A DNA stretch of 64,000 nucleotides. Source: Glossina fuscipes. Its lineage: Eukaryota > Arthropoda > Insecta > Diptera > Glossinidae. The position numbers were made by a program, and so were the translations under genes. The notes under the pieces were generated by a model that made no database searches, was not told where the DNA came from, and was given only the letters and a program-made list of their open reading frames with translations. Numbering within the stretch: the first letter of the stretch is position 1; the number at the start of each line of letters is the position of its first letter. The stretch lies in contig NW_023998415.1 in the NCBI RefSeq assembly GCF_014805625.2, forward strand, positions 16,932,724 through 16,996,723. Direction: 5' to 3'. Positions 22,978 through 33,719 of this stretch are shown here, piece by piece.

Positions 22978-24100
22978 GTAATAATGTTCTTCGGTGTATT
23001 TATACGTTTTATTTATAATAATTTTTAGAACGTAATCTAATTTAATAAATAAATTCTTTTGTAAATCACCGCAAAAGCACGCACAAACATACACGTTTTA
23101 ACAAATAAGAGATTATCGAATCATTTGAACAAACGGATCCCCTATGCACACAAATATCTACTTATATAAACAGATCTTCCTATATAAAGTCTCGCAAGTA
23201 TATAAAACTTCATATGCATATTATGTATGAGAATAGATTTATTTGTATATTTCTGTCTTTTTATAGAATTATTTAAGCTAATTGTGTACATTGTAAACAA
23301 TGCCTGATAATTACGTGCACTCAGTACATTAACTAAATCAAGCGGTACTTTGAAGTTATATTCATTAACACAAAACAACGTGCGTATATATGGCAAATAT
23401 TTAATCCTGTGAAAGTAGAAGGTCACCGAAATTATATGTTTTTCTCTTTCTTTCTTTCCATCTTTTTTTTTCTTTCTTTCTCTTACAATGGACGACAAGG
23501 TTAACAATGTTAGTTACGGAATATTTAATCGGCCTTACGTTATGAATTTTTCACCAGCATAAATGTATTCCTAGGCAGGTCCGTTATTTCTTTCAAGCTC
23601 GCTAATGAATCACCAATTATTAGGTATTTATTGGTATATATATGCACGGTATCGCATAAACAGAAGCATCCACATCCACGCTTTTGTCTCTCTTTTTATT
23701 TTAACTTTATTCTTATATCACGTCTTGCTGCGGCTTTGAAGCCGCGAATATTTGAAAAGTTCTTATCCGCATACTAATATTGAGAAGGAGTCAACTCAAT
23801 CAAAGGATACCCCTGTGCAATTTTATATATAAAACGAGAACGTATTCGTCCTTCTCAAAGCAAAGGTTTCTCGGCTCATTACCCATAAATTTCTCTAGTG
23901 CTCTAGTGCTGCCAATTCGGAGGTCTTTCGCAAGCACAAAAGTAGGGGACATATGATCGCCGACTAAAGTATTCTGGAAAAATCTGCAGACAATAGGCAT
24001 TAAAATCTGCTTGTCATATTAATCCTCATATATCAAATAATTATTTTCGAGAAGCTAACCGCTTAGCTAGTAACTGCTCTATTCTAGAGATAAAGGACTC
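22031..24100. other. intergenic, no gene recognised
   Basis: This stretch is less AT-extreme than the surroundings at 22.1-22.8 kb but has no consistent frame; it may be an old transposon. (TAA)n lies at 22933-22976. A 66-codon minus-strand frame at 23800-24000 has no recognised domain. Confidence 0.45.
22933..22976. repeat. (TAA)n microsatellite
   Basis: About 15 ATA/TAA units in a row. Confidence 0.9.
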
Positions 24101-24109
24101 TATACAAGA

Positions 24110-24250
24110 TGGATGGAATGGACGAAATTTGAAAGATGGTTTACAGTAATAAATCTAATACTCTAGATCCTGATAATGTCAATAATGAATTTTTAAAACT
24201 TGTCCTTCCGACCCAGATTTAAGTATTTAAAATCATTAAAGCTATTTTCT
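24110..24250 (+). mobile_element. small non-LTR reverse-transcriptase fragment
   Basis: One frame reads LDPDNVNNEFLKLVLPT, which resembles the block N-terminal to the RT palm in Jockey-like elements (pattern: P..I.NEFLK.). Only about 45 codons are recognisable. It is a short relic and could be part of the same insertion cloud as the 21.5-kb tail. Confidence 0.35.
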
Positions 24251-24897
24251 AATAAAGGTATGGAACTCTCTACAGCTTAATAACAAGGCTATGGTTAGTA
24301 GCAGTGTATGCGTTTAGAGCAGCAATTAGGAAATTTTAGAACTCCTATACATAATTATCCTATAATAATTATGTATAATTTTTTAAGCTACCCTATCTGG
24401 AATTTTTTTAAATTATTTATGCCCAAAAGAGACCTTCTAGTCTTACTTGCACGACAAATCTATTTTAATCTTAATTAATAAGCGATTCAATTGTAATTAT
24501 TTAGTGATTAATTATTGATTAATAATAAAACTCAATATATAAACTTAATACTTCATTTTATAGTGAAATTCGGCGACGTTACCTGTATGAATGAATTTTT
24601 TAGTTTCAAAAGGGTTCTTAGATAGGAAAATACCCTCTCTTTAAATAAAATTGCTACTAAAATAACAAAAAAATAAAACAATTAAAAAAAATCAATTATT
24701 TAAACTAAGATTAATTTAGGCATTTACTCTTTTGCACTTCGATTTTCCTGAGCTCAATCAAAGCCTTTTGCATACGATGAAAAAAAGTTTCTCTTTTTCT
24801 CTTTATCGAGGTGCAATGCAGTACTCTTCAAACTTTTATGTATAGGCGCGCATTTACGATATTATGATAACGCATAAGTTGACTTAATTAAGTAACT

Positions 24898-25077
24898 TAT
24901 CCGCCTGAATGGCCGAGTAGGCAAGAGTCTCGACTGGCAACTTCAATGGTCGTGGGTTCAAATCTCAAGTGCGGTAAAGTTTTTAATAAAAGCCGATAGC
25001 CTTAGATGCTAGTGCTTTTAAGACTTTAGCCTTAGAATTTATTCTCTGGCTAAATTTATAATAATAATAATAATAAT
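24898..25077 (+). mobile_element. tRNA-derived SINE, copy 1
   Basis: A 5' head of about 75 bases resembles a tRNA gene with both internal RNA polymerase III promoter boxes: box A TGGCCGAGTAGG and box B GGTTCAAATCT. A body follows containing GCCGATAGCCTTAGATGCTA and TTTATTCTCTGGC, ending in a (TAA)n tail. A second copy lies at 48930-49118 on the opposite strand with the same order of parts. The insert is flanked by a 9-base direct repeat TAAGTAACT (24889-24897 and 25077-25085, overlapping the tail by one base), which is a likely target-site duplication. It is not a functional tRNA: the acceptor stem pairs poorly and the body continues beyond the head. Confidence 0.85.
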
Positions 25078-25239
25078 AAGTAACTGAATAAAATTGCTAG
25101 CTGCGATCGAAAATGATATAATATTGTTTAATGAACTGTACCGGTACATTCAATTTTTATAACTTACACCAGTTGTAGTACAGCGTACATTTAGTGCAAG
25201 CATATGTAACATGCAGAAGGGCTTAATATAGACCCATCT

Positions 25240-25790
25240 TTTATTATACCGATCGATTCCGAATCATAATCTGAATTGATTAAAGCTTGTCTGTCCGTCT
25301 GATATCTGTCCATGTATATTTATGTTCAAGCTACAGGTTGCAGTTTTTGAGATATTTTGATGAAATATGATACAATCACGTGTTTTCGCCCAACGAAAAA
25401 ACTCTCTTGAATATGGTTCGGTTCCATTCGTTTTTTTGACCACTCCCCCCCGTATAACACACTATTGAAAAGTAGTTATATGAAAATTTCTCGACAAAGG
25501 TGGCGGCTAAGCAAACTTTCGGCCGGATGGGGCAATTTTTCCATCCCTCTCTTATAGCGAAAACTGATGTTCCAGCGACGAACAAGTGTAATTTTCAATT
25601 TTTCATGATGAAAATTACATCTTAATTATAATTTAACATAAAAACGTTAACCGTACCAAATTTGGACCATCATAGCCTATATTTTGGATCTTATTCTAAT
25701 AAGGCTTTGGATTCTGCCCTATGTAACCAATAAACTTGTACTACATTAGGTTGCGTTTTGGGCCCGCCTCTCTGTAAATACGCATATGAA
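25240..25790 (+). repeat. dispersed repeat with TGTCTGTCCGTC core
   Basis: It contains GAATTGATTAAAGCTTGTCT followed by GTCCGTCTG, and then a block about a cold-box-like TTTTTGAGATATTTTGATGA. The same order (GAATTGATT, then GTCTGTCCG, then a TTGAGATAT-like block) is seen at 36.8 kb. Non-coding. Confidence 0.55.
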
Positions 25791-26929
25791 AAATATGCCT
25801 TTATATAGAAACAAGATATAATTTTTGTGTTGTATAATAAAAATAGGAATTGTATTAGACAATGTGTGGTAGGGTATTTAAATTTCGACCTTGACCGACT
25901 ATAATATTCTTATTTGTTTATTTAATTGTTCCTGCAATTTTTAATGCGTAATTTCTAAGTTTATGTCCTAGCATAAGATAACGAATCTGCAAGTTACAAT
26001 GCAATGGAAAAATGATGTTCTTTCGAACCAAAACTCTGAGAAGAAGTTTATTCAGAAACCAATCAGAAATGTTTCCATGAGATTCGCTTTATTATGTCGA
26101 TGAATTTCGTCTTTTTACCTTTCTGCTTAACTCCACTATTTTCTCATTCGGAATGCTTAATTAACAACACTTTTATTTTTTTTAAGTTCGTGGTTCCAAG
26201 CAACTACCGTACCATCAGCAAAAGACGTATCGGATCGTAACGTTCAACTTCTTCTTCTTTATAAAATTTTTCATAACGAAATTAGGTTTCCTCTCCAATG
26301 TTATTTTTTCTTTTACTCCTGACAAGTAACGGAAAGTTGATGTTAGCAACACCTGCTTCGTCATTCTACTCGTAAAAATCTTTGGCTGAACTTGTCATTC
26401 AAATACAAAAATTTCTGAAATTTTGACTCGCTTGTACACGATGTGTATAACGCGTTTAGATGATTACTTCTTGCTTATTGATGTAGCAGGAAGTTAACAC
26501 ATTTTGTTACGTTACGCGTCAATATGTTGCTCGTCAGATGACCGTTTAGTAACAAATTGTCTTATATAGCAACAGTCAACACTGTTGCTTTTATCCAAAT
26601 AAATACAAATGTAAGCATCGTCAAATATTCAATTTTCTTTTATTTATAGAAACGGAAACTATCGAAAGTATATCAAAGCCAAAGCGAAGCTTTGGTGCGA
26701 CTATAATTTTCGGCGACGAATTAAACAAATATCTGTACTATATTTTACAAGAGCGAATGAGTTACATTTTTTAAAAAGTTGAATAAGTGCGTAAGCATAT
26801 TCGTTTGAGAATTTTAAATCGCATTTCACTTTCGCAGAGTACGCAATCGCGGCACATCAGAACGAGTTGCTAAACGGAATATCATTTAAGATAACACATA
26901 ATTATTGGGAATTATTGGGAAGCAACAAT
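25791..26929. other. upstream region of PDSS2
   Basis: No other gene was found. An acceptor-like TTTATTTATAG near 26640-26649 could end a 5' UTR intron of PDSS2, since the following sequence up to the ATG at 26930 is less AT-rich. Confidence 0.45.
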
Positions 26930-28552
26930 ATGCATTCCAGCAAAGTTTTTTGTTTCCATATAAATAAATTGCCATTGGTGTGTTATGTGTGGCAGAGACG
27001 GATCATAAGTTCTCCACATTCCATTTGCAATGATGTAATATTAGTGAAAAGTGAAAGTTTTAATCACTATCGACAACAGCGACAACAGCAACGTATTGCC
27101 AGCAGTTCAGCGCAACACACGAGCAATAACAATAATGCTAAATCAACGCCGCCTAAACATGATTGGAATCGAGCAGTTAGTGAAGCGGAACGTATTGTAG
27201 GCTATCCCACTTCGTTTTTGAGCTTGCGCTGGCTGCTTAGCGACGAGATAGCGAATGTGGCTTTGCATTTGCGCAAATTAGTCGGCAGCACCCACCCGCT
27301 CTTAAAGACAGCCAAGTAATTTAAATTTGGCACTTATCAACCTTCATGATATATGAATGTGAGCTCACATGCACAAACATTTATATTTATAGGCATTTGC
27401 TGTATAACGGCAAGAATACGATGCAAGCGTGGGGTCTGATCGTTTTGCTTGTATCTAAAGCAGCTGGACACTCACCAAATATCTCAGACATGGAACAAGA
27501 TAAAAGCGCTGGCGTTTTGCATACCCAACGCGGCTTAGCCGAAATCACGGAAATGATTCGTATATCCCATTTGGTGCATAATGTATATGAAATTGCTTAT
27601 GTATTCATAAATTATCGCTAAAAACATAATTTCTTTTTACCCCTGACAGAGTTTAGTTAATTTGCAAAAAAAGAAAAATTCCAGTATTCCAGAAGACTCA
27701 CCTACCTTTGAAGACATGACATTCGGCAATAAAATTGGCCTATTAACAGGAGATTATTTGCTAGGTCATGCCAGTTATGAATTGGCCAATTTACGTAATC
27801 AAGAAGTGGTTGAACTAATCGCATCCGCTATACGAGATTTTTCTGAATCTGAGTTCATCGGTGAACGTGATCAACAGAACAATCCTTTACCTTCGAAACC
27901 TGAAACAAACAACATTTCAGCAAGGAATATCGGTGCAAACAACATCGATTTCGATGAAAGTGATTGCGCTAGACCGCTAAACATTAGCAAAGTAATGGGC
28001 ATTCCTGAAAAGGAATGGGAATGCCGCAACATATTGAACGCGGGAAGTTTGCTAGGAAAGTCTTGCAAAGCTACATTAAAACTGGCTGGTCAAAGTGAGG
28101 AAATGCAACGACAAGCATATCTCTTTGGCAAGCATCTTTCTTTAGCTTGGCAGGCCTGTCTGGATGCTGAACCTTTTCAGGCTACGACCTTACCCATGGG
28201 TAGGTTTAAAATATATATATATATATATTTTATAAATATTTTATTATTACCCTTAAATAACATATAAAAATTGTCTTCAGATTGTACTTTTAGTTTGGTA
28301 AGTGCCCCGGTACTTTTTCACCTCGAATATGATCCAAATTTATACGACGAAATCGAAAAAGGCAAAATATCGATCGAAAATGTCGATTACATCAAAATAC
28401 ATAAAGCTATATTGCAAGGACCCGGGTTGAAAAAAACTAAACAGCTACAACGTAAACATACCACTGCAGCTATGCGAGTGTTAGAGAATTTTCCACCCAC
28501 TGATGCCCGTACAGCTCTTGAAAATATTATACTAGCCATGCAAGATCTATAA
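26930..28552 (+). CDS. PDSS2: all-trans-decaprenyl-diphosphate synthase subunit 2
   Basis: Non-catalytic subunit of the heteromeric polyprenyl diphosphate synthase that makes the ubiquinone side chain in mitochondria. Four exons, 26930-27315, 27393-27582, 27650-28199 and 28281-28552, join in phase to 465 aa. An N-terminal Arg/Ser/Gln-rich region fits a mitochondrial transit sequence. The conserved core follows: [18 protein letters not shown] (about 83-100), [18 protein letters not shown], a [13 protein letters not shown] segment, [28 protein letters not shown], and [12 protein letters not shown] near the C-terminus. The DDxxD catalytic motifs of prenyl synthases are absent, as expected for subunit 2, which works with PDSS1. 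Introns are 67-81 bp. The gene converges on METTL22, with 124 bp between stop codons. ATTAAA (28576) and AATAAA (28586) are likely polyadenylation signals. A GGPP synthase gene lies 3.5 kb downstream on the same strand. Confidence 0.95.
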
Positions 28553-28575
28553 ACATATGTTTGACTTATAAACCC

Positions 28576-28591
28576 ATTAAAAACTAATAAA
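28576..28591 (+). terminator. polyadenylation signals of PDSS2
   Basis: ATTAAA at 28576-28581 and AATAAA at 28586-28591 lie 24-39 bases after the PDSS2 stop. On the opposite strand an ATTAAA (28624-28629) lies 47 bases after the METTL22 stop, so the two 3' ends are within about 100 bases of each other. Confidence 0.6.
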
Positions 28592-28675
28592 TAGGTGGTG
28601 GCTACGTGAGTACGGTTACGCGATTTAATGAAAACACACATTTTATATACACAACAAACTTGTTAATTTTTAATG

Positions 28676-29536
28676 TTAACCGCTGTTGGTTATCTCTAAC
28701 AAAATTAAATGTTTACAACGCTCATATTGGAAATACTGTGGAAAGTCCGTGTGGATATAGTCAAAACGCCATCTCTTGTGCATTGATTTCTTCAGGAAGT
28801 ACTCGAACATTGGAGCAACAGCTTCCAATTCGGAAACTGTGAATACGTAGCGCTTTTCTAACGCAATATATATATTTTTTTTGCGTCTTGTAACAATTTC
28901 TCTTGCGAATATGTTGTCCAATACTTGAATGAAGGCATCGGTTAAATCATCGTCGTATATCACATCAGCAGCTACCACCACATCACTTTCATCGATAGCC
29001 TTTATCAGTTCTTGCGAATATTGCGCAAATGGCATTTTAAAATCGCATTCTAATACATTTATTTGGCCGCGCATATGTAATAGTTTTTGATTGCGACAGA
29101 CATTTGCTTGTATCAAACGTAATATACCTCCTATGTCCACGTCTGTGCAAAACACTTTGGGCACATAAATGGCAGCAGCTATGCTAGTTAAGCCCACACC
29201 TGCACCCAATTCTAAAATTTGCTTATTTACGAATTCGTGACGTTTGTGAAAACAAAAATCCGCTAATAATAAGGCGCCTCGCCACACTTGTAGCCCTACC
29301 AACCGTAACTCAGTGGCCTCGGAATGTTCTATTTCGATTATACCCAGGTCAAAGTTTTGGCGATTTCTTCTCTTCACCACTATATCACCATCTTTATCCA
29401 ACGATGCACATGTATTTGTCGGGGTCGTCTCATCGCTGGGATACCTGAATTGAAATTTTGAAACTACTTTACCATTTGTGCTTTTAATGGGTTGAAAATT
29501 AGTTTCTTTATATATTTCCGAGGTAACAGTATTCAT
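28676..29536 (-). CDS. METTL22: methyltransferase-like protein 22
   Basis: Class I SAM-dependent protein-lysine methyltransferase of the METTL21/22 group. In humans the enzyme modifies the DNA-repair protein Kin17. Intronless frame of 286 aa from the ATG at 29536 (upstream codons TTG-TCT-ATT are open but lack ATG). The fold begins at about 75-95 (ATELRLVGLQVWRGALLLADF). The SAM-binding motif I is ILELGAGVGLTSIA at about 107-120, with the acidic DVD of motif II at about 132-134. The family's AADVIYDDD (equivalent of the D/N-x-Y catalytic-side loop) lies at about 189-197, and the C-terminal strand contains FDYIHTDFPQYFQYERC. Length and motifs match animal METTL22. It is tail-to-tail with PDSS2. 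Confidence 0.9.
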   Translation of the reverse strand: MNTVTSEIYKETNFQPIKSTNGKVVSKFQFRYPSDETTPTNTCASLDKDGDIVVKRRNRQNFDLGIIEIEHSEATELRLVGLQVWRGALLLADFCFHKRHEFVNKQILELGAGVGLTSIAAAIYVPKVFCTDVDIGGILRLIQANVCRNQKLLHMRGQINVLECDFKMPFAQYSQELIKAIDESDVVVAADVIYDDDLTDAFIQVLDNIFAREIVTRRKKNIYIALEKRYVFTVSELEAVAPMFEYFLKKSMHKRWRFDYIHTDFPQYFQYERCKHLILLEITNSG

Positions 29537-31121
29537 AATAGACAACGGCGTATCCGTGCGCCCTGTACTATAATTTCGCCTGTTTTATATAAGTTCCGTT
29601 GTACAGCAAACTATTGACATGAAAGTTGCTAACCATCTATATTGTTTAGATTGTTATTTATATTTATAAATAGAATTGCTGTTGTCCTTACCTTGAATTG
29701 CAAAACGTTTAGATGTGATTGTTTATGCATTTGCTGATATTTCCCGATTCTATGATGATAAGTTCTTCTTCTGTTTCATTCAATGTAAATTTTTGCTTGG
29801 AGAATTAAGAATTAAGAAATAGAAAGCAAACTGTTGCGTCTGAGCATACGGAAGAAAAAGATAGAAAGAAAATTCTTTTTACATGGTTCCTTTTGCCCCT
29901 TTCTCACAAAAACATTGAAATTCCAACCTCGATATGATGCTCGAAATATTTCCACCTGCTTTGTAAAATAAACATCCATCGCATAATTCTGACAACCTTA
30001 TACTTTTTGTCAAAATGATAGTTTTATGTAAAAATCGCTAAAACTGCCGCTACAGTGATTGAAAAAAGCCACAATATTTTTACGAGTTTGCACACAATTC
30101 AAGGGGGTAATCATCTGAGCAAGCGATTATGGGCTGATTTCTTTTAGGAGACAATTGATTATCGCCAAGAGGCTAATCAGATACCATTTTCCAATACTTC
30201 ATCATCAAATTTTCCATTTCTATGCATTAGTAATTGAGAGATGTGTAAAAAATGAGAGCCAAATTGACGTTTATTTCTTTTGTATAAACAAACTGCATAT
30301 GGTAAACAATAACAAGCATGAAAAATGAAATTAGCAACACTATAGAGTCTGCTGAGCATCTAAATTTTGAATGCGGAAGGATCAATCTCCTTAGACAATC
30401 TTTCGCCTTCATTAACTTATACAATAAGTTTTAAGAAATTTTCCGTGCTAGCAATTATACACAACTCAAACAACTGACTGCCTTTATCAAATATGCTGAT
30501 TTTTCTTTTTAATCTCCCTTTTTTTTTCCTACTATCTTAATAAGCAAATATACAGTCTAAACTCATAATTTTTTTTCCGGGAAATTTATCCGGAATTCGA
30601 CAGTACAGTACTGGCCGCTGAACAAAGCAAATCTTATCTATTACACATCTGATCTAGTTTTCTGCGGAAATTCATCCAACTGTTACTCTCAATCTCATAA
30701 CCAATATAACAATTCATTAGAAAAATTCCTTCGTCGTACGTTACTGATGCATAGGCGTCCCAATCTATAGTCTTTATTCATTTCTCTCTTACAAACCAAA
30801 GAAAAAATAGGAAATTACGTATGGTTATAGTTTTAAGTTTTTTATTGCAGAAAAAGTTTATTATTATATATTCTTTTTTACAGATTTTCCATAAAAATGA
30901 ATGCTAACAGTTCTGATTTTTATACTGTTTTCCGGTGATTAATTCACGTAAATGATCATTATATGAATCTTATCTTCCGTTCCTGTATGACGAAACTCTT
31001 TTTTCTTTTATGCTCATATATGAACATATAAAGAGATTCATTTCAGTGCTTATTAAATTTTTACGTAAATATTTGAGCGAGTTAGAAATTTAAAACTTAT
31101 TTATATTTTTGAGATTGTTGT
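29537..31121. other. intergenic, METTL22 upstream region
   Basis: No gene was found. The METTL22 promoter should lie just above 29536. The remainder is AT-rich with poly-T runs (30520-30528, 30571-30577). Confidence 0.5.
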
Positions 31122-31276
31122 TTATAAATTTTGCGCCAGCGATTCTCTAACTTGTTCCCCCAACTGCCTAAATTGTGATGCTTCAATACAAACATTAGCA
31201 CCATTATATTTGTAGGTCGCCTGAAATGCTAGAGAATTCAAATGACCGCTCAAATGTGTGCGATTCTTTCCAGCTT
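31122..31276 (-). other. unrecognised 50-codon coding-like segment
   Basis: On the minus strand, after an acceptor-like CCTTAAG, an open frame runs to a TAA at 31122-31124. Its residues include KNRTHLSGHLNSLAFQATYK and IEASQFRQLGEQVRESLAQ. Composition is protein-like and helical rather than low complexity. A further acceptor (CTTTCTTCCAG) and donor (GTAAGT) upstream near 31320-31400 suggest a gene structure, where RILQEELNSIYSLKK is open in another frame. It could be the last exon of a small gene or a frameshifted relic. Family not recognised. Confidence 0.35.
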
Positions 31277-32038
31277 CTTAAGGCTGTAGATGCTATTAAG
31301 CTCTTCCTGTAGAATACGACTGGAAGAAAGTTACGATACATTGGTCAGCATTGTTTAATTTAGCTCGATGATCAAAGAAAAAAAACTTATACTTACTTTT
31401 AACAAAAATTTTTTTCTATTTATTTTTTAACAGCTGTTGATATTTTTCTTTTGCGGTTATATGTTTACAAACACAATTTCAAAAGAGAGATTTGTGGTAG
31501 GTTTGCTTAGTTTATACTCAAGCTGATGCAAATTTGTTCTCAGCGACAGCAATTTGATTGTCGCCAGAGTTGACGTAAATCAAAGAGCGTATTTGGAGAT
31601 AATCACCAGCAACTTGGCGAAGATGATTAGATTCTCTTGGCGATTGTCAAAAAAATTAAACATTTTTTCGCTTTATTAATACTATTTTACTTCAAAATTA
31701 TAATATTTAAAAAACTAAAGTGTATGTAAACACACGCTATGCGTTATAAGCCAAGCTCAACGGCTCACGCAATTATTATGTTTTGCGCTTACAAAGGTTC
31801 GGTATTGCCGATATATTATATGCATCCTTATTATCCGTTTTTTAGAAAACAGCTAATATGGAGTTGCGCTAATGGATGTACGTTGAAAAACTATAGTTAG
31901 CATCATTGTTTGTTAATGCACGATTAATGAAGAACGAACTTTAATTTCGAGCCGAATTGGTGGTGATGTATTTTACATTTATGTGGTGATATTTTGTATC
32001 AGGAGAAATTATATAACTACACTTCCAAGTAATAGATT
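31277..32038. other. promoter region of GGPP synthase
   Basis: AT-rich upstream region of the + strand gene. Apart from the splice-like signals noted near 31320-31400 on the minus strand, no structure was seen. Confidence 0.4.
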
Positions 32039-33719
32039 ATGGATGAGTTAAGTAGTATTTTGGCGAAAACTAAGGATGAGTTTATTCAGAGAGAGCAAGA
32101 TGAGGTAACTGCATTTATTGGCTTAATGCAAAAATGTATATGTTTTTCTTGTTTTTTTATAGATTCTCTTGCAGCCATTTACTTACATTCAACAGATTCC
32201 CGGGAAACAGATTCGCTCGCAGTTAGCATTGGCATTTAACCACTGGCTAAATATACCTGTTGAAAAACTACATCAAATTGTAGAAATCGTACAAATGCTA
32301 CACAATTCTAGCTTACTGTAAGTAAATCTTTTGTTACAGTGTTCGGTACGGAGAATACAAAAATTAAATATAAGTTTTAATCAAGATGGAATAGCGAATT
32401 GATTGTAAAAGATCGATGTAGAGAACTGTAAAGCGCAATATCTATTTTCCATAGGTCATATCTAATGATGGCATTCACGCTCTAAATTGTTAAATGATTT
32501 CAATATATTTTCTTTTTCATATCTCAGAAAGCATTTCCACTTCACATCCTTGATGTGAACTCTGCAAAAGTAATTTATTGTCTGCAATAGTCAAGATGGA
32601 GTTATGAAAGAACATTTTTTATTTATATGAAGTGTTATTGATCTCAATTAATTATATATTATTTTCCATTGTTGCTAGAATTGACGATATTGAAGATAAG
32701 TCGATATTACGTCGAGGTGTACCGGTCGCTCACTCCATATATGGAGTAGCAAGCACTATAAATGCGGCCAATTATGTCTTATTCCTTGCACTAGAAAAAG
32801 TTCAGCAACTTAATCATCCCGAGGTAATTTATTACATATAATTTTCAATATCTCTTTTCTAACCAACTTCTGACGGATTTCCTATATTTCAGGCTACAAA
32901 AGTATACACTGAGCAATTGCTTGAACTACACAGAGGACAAGGCATGGAGATATATTGGCGTGACAGTTTCACTTGTCCGTCCGAAAGTGATTACAAATTA
33001 ATGACTATACGTAAAACGGGAGGTCTTTTCATGCTAGCCATAAGGCTTATGCAATTATTTAGCGAAAATCAAGAGGATTTTTCAAAATTAGCAGCTATCC
33101 TTGGATTGTACTTTCAAATACGTGATGATTATTGCAACTTGGGTCAAAAAGAAGTAATATATCTATTAAGAGGTTTTTTGTAAATGCCGATCTTATGTTT
33201 TACCCACTCTTAGTACACAGAAAATAAAAGTTTCGCTGAGGATCTTACCGAAGGCAAATTCGGTTTTCCCATCATACATGCGGTCCGAACACAAAAACAG
33301 GATAACCAAGTATTACGTAAGTTGATATGCAATAATATTTAAAGAAATATTTAATTTAATTATAAATTAACATATGTAGATATTTTGCGTCAAAGAACTC
33401 AGAATGTTGAAGTTAAAAAGTATTGCATTAGCTTATTAGAAAAATTGGGTAGTTTTCAGTATACACGAAATATGTTAGAATCACTGGATCGAGAAGCCAG
33501 AGCTGAGGTGTGTTTTACTTTAATCATCTCATTTTTATTGATTTTGATACGATATTGTTCGTTTATGTTGCGTAGGTAACCCGTTTAGGGGGCAATCAAT
33601 ATATGGATATTTTATTGGATAAAATGCTGTTGTGGAAAACGGCTAATGATAATGTTGATTATATTGCCTGTCAAGGCGATACGGCTTTACCTGTTCAAAA
33701 TGGTTCAACGTGTAATTAA
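32039..33719 (+). CDS. qm: geranylgeranyl diphosphate synthase
   Basis: Short-chain trans-isoprenyl diphosphate synthase that condenses farnesyl diphosphate with isopentenyl diphosphate to make GGPP, used to prenylate Rho/Rab-type GTPases. In Drosophila it is quemao, needed in heart formation. Seven exons (32039-32104, 32163-32317, 32679-32823, 32893-33153, 33214-33316, 33380-33507, 33576-33719) join in phase to 333 aa, close to the fly enzyme. Motifs: [16 protein letters not shown] (about 33-48), the first aspartate-rich motif [14 protein letters not shown] (DDIED at 76-80), [21 protein letters not shown], the second aspartate motif [10 protein letters not shown] (DD at 200-201), and [20 protein letters not shown]. 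Exon 6 ends with a GTGTGT donor. All other splice sites are standard. It is the first clear gene downstream of METTL22 and on the same strand as PDSS2, a distant family member. Confidence 0.96.

Noticed and set aside
24901..24975. Stand-alone tRNA gene
   Set aside because: The head has box A and B but poor acceptor pairing, and is followed by a conserved body and TAA tail with target duplication; it is a SINE.
28387..28641. 84-codon minus-strand frame
   Set aside because: Antisense shadow of PDSS2 exon 4.
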